Assembly: GCA_034440575.1 (NCBI GenBank)
Contig: JAOTOL010000858.1
Span: 1-64,000 of the forward strand
Direction of reading: 5' to 3'
Length of the DNA: 64,000 bases
DNA from: Imbricaverruca yamaguchii
Taxonomy: Eukaryota; Arthropoda; Thecostraca; Neoverrucidae
The notes beneath the pieces are model-generated. The model was given only the letters and a program-made list of their open reading frames with translations, was not told the origin of the DNA and ran no database searches. The translations under genes and the position numbers were made by a program. Shown piece by piece: positions 55,706 through 64,000 of the stretch (the stretch's first letter is position 1; each line of letters starts with the position of its first letter).

Positions 55706-55862
55706 CTCCGTTTATCCGGCTTTACAACGCACCAGTCGAGGCTGCATGGCGTCGCCTGTCTCTCACCTTAGAAGGAAAGGCGGGCATCGCGAAGAACCGA
55801 GCCCGGTACCTGTGGTTTCCCAGACTCCCCGCTTAACCACTGCGCTACCGATGCTCCATCCA
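55706..55862 (-). mobile_element. tRNA-derived SINE, diverged
   Basis: On the minus strand the head reads TCGGTAGCGCAGTGGTTAAG with a decayed B box. Then come AAGGTGAGAGACAGGCGACG and a tail whose basal stem CGACGC pairs with GCGTTG (one G-U). It shares the central GTGAGAGA..GGCGACGC signature with the other SINEs. Confidence 0.7.
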
Positions 55863-56255
55863 GGTGTGCATATTTCAATGTACATCCAAAACCCGATTTG
55901 GGACCAGGTCGCCACCCGACGCTGACCAGCCCTAGTTCCGACATTTCGATACTGTATCTCAATTTGTTGGCGCCACAAGGTGCCGACTTGTCAAGAGACT
56001 ATCTCAATTGCTTGACACCACGTGTGCTTATGAATTGTCGGAAGGTATGTTATACCTCAAAGCGATATTTTGAAGGGTTCTGAGTTATCTCAGAAAAACC
56101 TTAAGATGAGTCCAAATACCCTCCCCCCACGCATTTCGAGGGTTAGGAGAGATATTAAGATCGCATGAACACAAAATTCAAATGAAAGGAAAATTGATCA
56201 TCAAATTAAAAATTACCGCAGTGAAATGGCCCACTACTACTAACATCTTGCATTA
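55863..56255. other. Nothing recognised
   Basis: AT-leaning, no features. Confidence 0.45.
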
Positions 56256-56338
56256 ATCTAACATGTCTAGGTTGGTTATTTGGGCTTAGGGGCGCATCGA
56301 CTGTTTCGGTCATACAGCGCCCATATCTAACATGTCTA
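56256..56338 (-). mobile_element. Tail-only retroposon with 14-bp target duplication
   Basis: The insert is 56270-56324 (55 bp), between perfect copies of atctaacatgtcta at 56256-56269 and 56325-56338. The minus strand has intact GGGCGC/GCGCCC and GAC/GTC stems and ends CCTAAGCCCAAATAACCAAC. Confidence 0.88.
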
Positions 56339-56734
56339 TAAATGTTGGTATTCCTAATATCCATTCCATCCCTATGTATGCGTTCCTAAAATTTGAAGCA
56401 TTTTGATGAGAATACGAATAGCAATGACAGAACATACTACAAATAGCATCACACATCCTCTTGGCAGGACATAGCATGGCAATGCGCTGGTGGTTGGTTA
56501 TTTTCTAAGCAGAATGGCATTACAACTGAGGTGGACTTCAAGATTGGCACGGCAATTATGGCTAAGAATATTAGGGGACCATGAATAAAATTGTCGAATA
56601 GAGCATTTCAAAATTATCATATGGGTGTTCCAGACATGACTTGTGTATAACTCCGCCCTACACACAAGTAGCGCAGCCATGATTCTCCTATGGGGACCCT
56701 GGCCCCAGTCCCCTAACTCAGTGTTTAAATAATT

Positions 56735-57105
56735 ATTTTTCGTTAGGTGCGAGATGACGAAAGGAGCACAGCAGGATGCTGAAATTTGCCGATGGTGTAC
56801 TTATAACTGCACCTTTATCATTTGTTTTGAGGTTCATAAATTTAATAAGAGCTATATTCAGGATCTGGAAACTGTTTTGCATGCCATATCACGTCAAAGG
56901 TAATCCATTTTCCTGAAATTGCGCTGCAAAATATTCGTACATCACCATTTTTTATCGAGAACAATACTGTTGGAAATGAAACACGAAGAGTTCGAAAGCA
57001 CGCATCAAGGAGCAGGATGTCGATACTTCTTGGAGAAGGATATCGAGCCAATGGTCAGAAAGCGGTATATTCCACCCTATCTGACGAATAATTCATCACT
57101 GCCCT
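56735..57105 (+). repeat. Dispersed repeat family D
   Basis: Starts ttttcgttaggtgcgagatg, holds ggatgtcgatacttcttgga near its end, and closes with ggtatattccaccctatctg and acgaataatt. Same architecture as 9815-10250 and 57405-57645. Confidence 0.65.
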
Positions 57106-57120
57106 TACTTGGCTGAGCAC

Positions 57121-57305
57121 TCTGCTACGCACCCATCAGCAGTGATGGCACCCGGAACTGGCCACTGCTACACACCCATTAACAGTGACGGCAGCTGGAA
57201 CTCGCAGCTGCTACACATCCACCAACAGTGATGGCACTCGGAACTCGCCACAGTTACACACCTATCCACAATTATTGCAGCTGGAACTCGCCGCTGCTAC
57301 CCGTA
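57121..57305. repeat. About 45-bp repeat, 4 copies
   Basis: Diverged units of ggaactcgccactgctacac followed by acccatcaacagtgatggca. It sits between two family D copies. Confidence 0.75.
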
Positions 57306-57404
57306 AGATCATGTAGTTTGTAAGTACCAGCTGTGCGATATTACGCATTGTCAAAATATATGTTGGTGGTGACGAAGTGTGGCAGGGTTAAAATAATGGT
57401 TTTT

Positions 57405-57645
57405 CGTTAGGTGTGAGATGTCGAAACGACCACACTAGGATGTGAAATTTGTCATGGAATTAATGTCATTTATAATGCTTTTGATGCCTCAGACTCAAAT
57501 TCCAGTTGATGGTGTAGGCACTTCGAGCGGACGGTGTAGGTTCCAAGGAGCATGATGTCGATACTTCTTGGAGAAGGATGTCGATGGAGCGTTCAGAAAG
57601 TGGTATATTCTACCCTATTTCACGAATAATTTATCACTGAAGTGT
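57405..57645 (+). repeat. Dispersed repeat family D, shorter copy
   Basis: The same end blocks as 56735-57105 (tttttcgttaggtgtgagat, later gatgtcgatacttcttggag and ggtatattctaccctatttc) but about 130 bp shorter inside. Confidence 0.65.
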
Positions 57646-58569
57646 GGTGAAGGTTTAGTGTGCAATCTTCTTACTTGTTATGCATATAATGAACATAAAT
57701 AGCGGACTAGTTATACTTGTATTCGCGCGGATGCAATGCTCATATACTTATATTTAAGCCTGTTCCACAAGGAAGTTGTGTTTATCTTGCTCGATGTACA
57801 ATAGCTGCATTCTTGCGTGGTAAAGATCGATATTTATTGACGATGGATTTAACAAACAAGATACATACATGGGTGTCATGCCATGGAAATGATGATTGTC
57901 ATGCCACTTTCACTCGTAGAAAATTATGGTACGCAGTATGACATCTGGGGAAGAGAAGACTTGAGAAGCACTTGAGAGAAAAAAGCTCAGCAGTGATATC
58001 TGAATTGTTCCGACTCCATTTCGGATCATCACGGCTTAGGGTTCGAGACTCACAGCGACATTAGGGGCTTAAATTAAAATAGGAGCAGTGTACCCCCCGC
58101 CCCCTAAAAAAGATACAAAGCAGTATGCATGGATGTATGCATGCCTCTTCCTGACAGGCTGCTAGTGTCATATAAGTCGAACGTATGGAACGAATGGAAA
58201 GTGCAAACTGAGGCTCTGATGTCACATGCTCGACTAAAAACACGCTCTCCATATTCGATGCCCGAAACATTCTCCCCACAACCAGGATTAAAAAGTACAA
58301 AACCAACCCTGGCCACGGCCATATTGGGTGACTACATCTCTTTCGAGTTTAGGGGCACATCGACACCTATCTCGTCGACTTCAATGTCGTCGCTGGCCAA
58401 AACTAAGCAACTTTAAATTGGCACATGATAAATGGGCATCTATCATGGAAAGTTCCTATGATGGGAAGACATTTATCCAGGATGGTCACACCTCACATGA
58501 ATTTTGGATCTCATGCGCTTCCCACAATAGAAAAGTATCATTTCAATGACACTCGAGCACAGCACCTCC
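57646..58569. other. No gene; tail remnant at 58345-58375
   Basis: tttaggggcacatcgacacc resembles part of the SINE tail. Otherwise nothing is recognised. Confidence 0.4.
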
Positions 58570-58766
58570 CCCGTCCCATTTCGGGGCTGCCGTAGCGCAG
58601 TCGGTAGAGCGTCGGACTCTTGATCGCAGGTTTGTGGGTTCGAATCTCGCAACCGGCGGCATTTACCGAGTCCACCCGCGACCAATCAGCGTGAGAGGTT
58701 GGCGACGCAATATGACTTAGCGGTTGAATGCATCGTAAAAGAGCCCAAGGTTCCCGTCCCATTCCG
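58570..58766 (+). mobile_element. Full-length tRNA-derived SINE with target duplication
   Basis: The element is 58584-58752 (169 bp), between cccgtcccatttcg (58570-58583) and cccgtcccattccg (58753-58766). A box GTAGCGCAGTCGGTAGAGCG, anticodon-loop CTCTTGA as in tRNA-Lys, B box GGTTCGAATCTCGC. Then come ACCGAGTCCACCCGCGACC, the central domain CCAATCAGCGTGAGAGGTTG, and the tail. It is the best-preserved member with head, core and tail. Confidence 0.9.
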
Positions 58767-58909
58767 TCCCAATGCCCCTTCAGGGACTATTTTTAACTCG
58801 GGCATTTTTATCTGGTGCATCCCTAAGCTATGAAATTGTCCTAAGTGATGACAATATGGACGATTTTCTCTCAGGAAAATTATTGGATCCACCTATGTGC
58901 CGAAAGCTT

Positions 58910-61900
58910 CGGGCAAAGGTATATATAGAACATGGAGTCCAAACACTAGATGTATAAGATGCATGTGGATGAAGCCTGTTGCAGCAGATGTCACTTGCTC
59001 AAGGTGCATGCAGATCCAAATGGGGCACAGGAGGCATGTGCCACCCTCCCCCAAAAGGCAGCACTCCAGACACTTCTCCATGGAGGTTCAAGTGCACATT
59101 CTTGAACTCTGCAGGCAAAGGTATCCCTCCAGGAACACTCAGATGCAACTCCTCCACAATCCCCATTAAAGTGTTCAGCCAAGGGCACTCCCCTCAACAG
59201 AGGACACCCTCCAGGAACATCTTGGTGTACAGCATCAAAATTGTTTAATTTCATGGCATCCCTCCAGCTAAATAATGATGTATACCAGATGAATGCACCC
59301 CTCTTCCCTTGATTCCATGATTAAAAGCACTATGTACCTCTGGCTTGCTCAGAAATTTCATTCTGCCATGCTGATTGCTGCAAGCTGTTCAGCAACATTG
59401 GCCACCAAAAAAATAAAACTTGCCCAAAGCTGTGATGCATGGGCATAACTATGATGGGGGATGCATCCAACCAATACTCCATGAATGTTAATATTATGTT
59501 CATGATATTTCATGGAAAATGACATAAAAATATTATCCTTTCCCAGTTCTTGCACATCTTGTTATTATGAGAAACATATGCACCATGCTGATCTGTTTGT
59601 TTTTTGGCTGCTGTTTTAGGGGTGGGGGGGGAGAAAAGGCTATACTGAGCTCACAACACAATGGAGATGCTAACATATGAGCACTTTCAGGAATGTGCAT
59701 GTCTTTAAAAATCACATTTATTGAAGCATCATGTGGATGAATCCTGGCAATGCCACTGCAGCAGTCTTTAAATAACTGTATTACCTTGAATTACATTCTG
59801 TTACACTGGCTATGCCTTCTATACCTTTCCCCTATGTTCTGAACATAGCAGGTATGGTAGCATTTTGCCCCACTGGACCACCTACATGCCCCCACAAGAG
59901 TATAACCTAACTTATGAAGGCTTCCTGAAAGGCTCTGATGGACCTGTGTTGACCCTTTCTTCCTTTATCTAGGGTGTATCAACCAGAATTTGCTGCCAAA
60001 ACATTAATCAAAATAAAATAAATTTTGAATTTAATTGGATATTATACATAGTTATAGGACATACCAAGATATTTCATACATATATGCACATTGATTATCA
60101 TTCATCTGAATACAATTGTTCACATTTGGTGTGAAATTAGTTCAGAAGATGCAAAGCATGTGCATAAAAAGCATCATGCCAGTATTAATACAAATATATC
60201 AGTGTTCAACAGGATATATTGCAGCATGAGATACAATGAATCAGATTTGAACAATGTAAGAGAATACCAAGATGAACTTCCAACAAATACTGCATCTCAC
60301 CCACCTTAGTCTTGTATTCAATGCACAGGATTTGTACCAGCTGCAGATAAATCATGAACCATCTTTACAACTGTATTTATGGATGGTAAAGACCACATGC
60401 ATAAAACATTTATACATGTTATGAGTACGTATGATATGTAAGCTTTGGCAAGTCCAGTCCATACATTTATTTTCCAATTTGCACTCAGGTGTCTCTTATG
60501 TAAATGCCAAATAGGTCACAATAATTCAGAGCACCTGAAAGGAAAAACATACCTAGCTTACTGAACATTGGATGATGTTTTACTTTTTAAATCAATTATA
60601 ATGCAAATATTTATATTTTCTCAAATACATGCACATTGATGAACAAAATGTCTTCCAGCACACATGCATATATTGGAAATGAGTGCTCACTATGTCATAA
60701 ATGTTCCCTTTAATCCAAGAATGGATTATTGCCATGATTACAAAATATACTGTTACTGTATTTCTGGCATCCAGAACATTATGGCCTCCAATAAATTATC
60801 CTCTAATTTTTCTTCTTTCAAGATTAAATGGCTCAAGATTCAATGGGAGGTGAAGTGAGATTACAATGTTACAGGCTCAGAAAAAATAAGCTCTCCATAT
60901 TAGACTATCCAAAACTTCCCTTTCTACCTCACTGATGGCAAAGTACACACAAATCCAGCCTTAATTAATGTCCCATGCATTGCCAGCTGATGCCCAGGTA
61001 CCTATCAACCAACCAACTCAAATTGAAACATGCCTCTCAACAGCCAATGCATACATCCATCTATAACCAGGGTTGGAAATCTTTTGAAATCCCAGATTGG
61101 GATTGCAAGAGGAGAATATGGTATTATTGCAGTTTAAGCTATCAATAAAACAAGTTTTACACATATCTTCATGAAGTACACAAAGGGACCAGGTTTGGTT
61201 TGGCTAGGCTGGGGCAGGCTAGGCTATCCTAGGCTAGGCTAGGCTAGGCTATGCTATGCTATGCTAGGTTAGGTTAGGTTAGGTCAGGCCAGGTTAGGGT
61301 TTACTCAGTGTTTTAACTAGGAACAATTTCCCCAAAAATATGTTTGATAATTCTTAGTAAATATTTGTATTTAAAATGTGTAAGGCTAGGTTAGACCAGG
61401 ATTTTATATTTACACTTTTGAGAAAAAGGAAAATGTACCATTAAGAAAAAACTTCTTTTGCATGGAAGACTGGGCCAGGTTAGGCTAGGTTGTGCTATAT
61501 TTTTCTTTATTTTGAACATTACTTCTTTATGCCAGGCATAAAGAAACTTCAAACCTTGCTTTGGGTATTATTTTACCTCCAAACTGAAAATCATGCACTT
61601 GCAGATCAAATGAGTAGTTGCATCATGTTTACCACATTCATAAACACTGCACTGAAAGAAGAAATTCCAAGAATTAAACACCTCTTAAACTACAAATCTA
61701 CCAAAAAGTTTGGCCATGGAATTTGGAGATAAAAAAATCCCATTCCTAACATGACTCATACCTACATTCCACTGATTTTCTCACATTTCTATTCATGTTA
61801 GAAATCATTTGAAAGGACACTATTAAGTCTGATGACAATAAAATGAGTATGACTTAAATTGCATGGGGATCATGATGATAATGTGCTGCTAGGCAAAAAT

Positions 61901-61945
61901 TCAGTCTGTTTTTGCAGCCCCATTTAGAGCCATCTGCCATTCGAT
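58910..61945. other. CpG-desert segment, no gene
   Basis: I found a single CG dinucleotide (about 60428) in these 3,036 bases, while the sequence on both sides has ordinary CpG. TG and CA are very frequent, as left by deamination of methylated CpG. No credible frame; a minus-strand frame at 58991-59254 is Cys/Gly-rich but unassigned. A GGTTA-type repeat lies inside. Confidence 0.85.
61190..61300. repeat. Short AGGCT/ATGCT/AGGTT array, telomere-like at one end
   Basis: Successive runs of aggct, then atgct, then ggtta (about 4 units). The last matches the arthropod telomere unit TTAGG. Related ggctaggtt pieces recur at 61386 and 61475. Confidence 0.75.
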
Positions 61946-64000
61946 TTGACAACACATCACCTTTAACTGCTCAGCTAGACTCAGTCCCTCATGTTTCATT
62001 GCCTAGAATCAATTTACCATACACTTAGGTGCCTAGGTCGGGTAGGGTTGTGTATCTAGCTGGACATTAGCCGGGTTGTGGTACAGGCCAACGCAGAGGC
62101 AGGGGAACTAAACATGGCGAGTGGGCTTGGAGACAGCCAGCGCATGGACAGATGAAGAGGAATGCACATGACTCCGTGGACTTCCGGAAAAGAAATGGTT
62201 CGAATAGTAATCCCATTGCCTGGTACGCAGTTCGGTGACTAGGTATTTCTGACCAATTATTCGCCATGCAACAAGAGAGTCACGTGGTAAACAGAAAAGG
62301 TCTTCCCCCATTGCAAAATGGACTCGCCCACAGTTTTGATGGTCAATGTCGCCCAAACCCGCACCCTCTCATCACCTACCAGTTCGAAGTCTTCCTCCAT
62401 TTGGAGACAGCAGACTGCTCCTGATTCCACTTGATGGTTGTCACACTCAAATCATAGCTCCAACTGGCTGCACCCAAACAATCACCAAAAACTTCACGGC
62501 ATTTGGCGAACATCCACCATCCCATAGGCCGGCTTCTGATGCTATTTTCGATTTCGTTCGCAAGATGGCATTAGTCCCGGTGGTAGGTTCAAGGTTTAGA
62601 AACAAATCAAACATTAGGGAGCAGTTCTAACAGCTCTTGATTTTCATGAAAAGGGGCTGTTTGGTCAAAATACCCATTTACATTTTGCCAGAAAATATGT
62701 ATGCAGGCCGTTGAGGGTGTGGCCTGCGTGTGTTAGTGAGCAGTAAAGGATAAATGCACGAACTATTTCTGCAGTTATATGCATGTTCATTTCGCAATGC
62801 ACAACAGATTATGGAAGATACATGGCAACGAATACAGGGCAGCATTATGTGATGAAATCCATCGAAGTATTCCCCATATCCGAGTCCTAATGTATCTATC
62901 ACAAACATTAAAATATGCTCATTTTAGACCTCTGGGATATGGTCTACATGATGTGAGGATCTATTTCATACAGACAATCCGTTTTGCTGATAATCATTTG
63001 GCCTTGAACTTGGAGGTTTTTAGCGTGATAGGAACCTGCATCTGTCGCGGGAGGTATCGCCGCCCCGATTGCTGCGGTTTATATTGTGCATGCATTCATT
63101 TTGTGAATTACACATCAAAGTCACCGCTTGGCTCCATAAACATTGCTTAGCAGAGTGTACAGCGCAGCGGTGGAAGCCCGTCGTCAGCGTTGGGCGGGCT
63201 CAGGTCACTGTCAGATCCAGCTGGCCCTTTGCGGTAGCCAAGCCACTCAGTTTCCAATATAGCCTATGCCTAAAACCCTATTCGTTGTTGCATCTTGGTC
63301 ACTTCATTTTGAACACGGGAAGGACAAAGACGGAAATATACGGAAGTAGGTAGTTAAATAAATAATTGACAGCAGTAACAATAATTGAAAATTGAACCGC
63401 GGAACCCGTCGGCCACGACAATATAATCATATATTCAATTATAGTAACTTACGGTTGCTTTCCTGTTGCTTATAGCATGTGGGCTAAAAGTAAGTGGCCC
63501 AGTGAGCATGCCGGTGTCGGTTCGCCGTCGACATGTACCGGAGTGAGCTCGGCATCGCGTAAGCGGCATGCCGACATCAGGTCGCTCTCGGCCCGACATC
63601 GGCAAACTGACCCGGAATATTAAAATATGTCTGGTTGAGTTCGGCATCTCAACAGCGGTGTGCTGACGTCTGACCTTTGTGCAACATTCCACTCCCCAGC
63701 TCACAACTGGTCGCAAGCATCCCAACAGCGGCCCTAATCTTTCCGACATGGGTGTCGGCTGCATGCGGGCAACGGTGGGCATGGGGCTTTAAAGGTCGAC
63801 TATATAACTGATGACTAGGCGCATGCAGTAATATAGGACATCATTTCGATCGCAAAGCTTCGAATGGCCGATTACGAACCTCTTGCTCTAATGCCAAGAG
63901 GCTGAATGAAGTTAGCTGGAGCGTTCCACGAGACAAGATTGGCCGGTTAAAAATGTATGCTACCACTCAACGTCTAAGAATTTGATAAAGGTATGTCCAC
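61946..64000. other. No gene recognised
   Basis: CpG returns to normal here. A 123-codon plus frame (62779-63150) has no recognisable domain. 63500-63780 has loose repeats of gccgacatc and its inverse. The window ends in plain sequence. Confidence 0.4.

Noticed and set aside
58991..59254. Cys/Gly-rich minus-strand frame in the CpG desert
   Set aside because: Short, no family match, and neighbouring frames look equally protein-like, which suggests low-complexity chance.

Overview
This is a eukaryotic nuclear window, most likely from an arthropod, though nothing in it fixes the species. The evidence is: GC-rich single-exon coding regions for animal extracellular protein families (alpha-carbonic anhydrase-like and matrix metalloproteinase); tRNA-derived SINEs; a LINE fragment; a PIF/Harbinger remnant; AT microsatellites; and a GGTTA-type repeat that resembles the arthropod TTAGG telomere unit. 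There are no operons or ribosome-binding sites, and most of the 64 kb is non-coding.

Only three intact protein genes can be supported. Two are tandem alpha-carbonic anhydrase-related paralogues on the minus strand (1972-2823 and 12049-12891). They are intronless, align without gaps over 280 residues, and both have lost two of the three zinc-ligand histidines at the same positions, so they should not be active carbonic anhydrases. Their proximal promoters are also duplicated. The third is a single-exon matrix metalloproteinase on the plus strand (31349-33145) with signal peptide, cysteine switch, furin site, HExxHxxGxxH zinc site, hemopexin domain and a GPI-anchor-like tail. It lies downstream of a CpG-rich upstream region.

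Layout: 0-14 kb holds the two carbonic anhydrase-related genes. Between and beside them are two inverted copies of a 0.9 kb TIR transposon, one of them split by a Harbinger element with a TTA target duplication. From 15 to 30 kb there is a dense cluster of GC-rich minisatellites with 18 to 52 bp units. The metalloproteinase follows at 31-33 kb. From 35 to 43 kb there are more minisatellites, dispersed repeats and a homopolymer tract that looks like an assembly artefact. From 43 to 58 kb the sequence is mostly unique or repeat-derived, with a decayed transposase-like gene and a LINE C-terminal fragment at 50.7-52.2 kb. From 58.9 to 61.9 kb the sequence is almost free of CpG, unlike everything around it. 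The last 2 kb is unremarkable.

The most interesting system is a retroposon family. Several tRNA-headed SINEs share a central domain and a 3' tail. The tail alone, only 31 to 58 bp, has been inserted repeatedly with 9-15 bp target-site duplications, one case with an empty paralogous site nearby. The tail folds into a stem-loop whose basal stem differs by compensatory changes between subfamilies. That is what a recognition hairpin for a partner LINE reverse transcriptase would look like.
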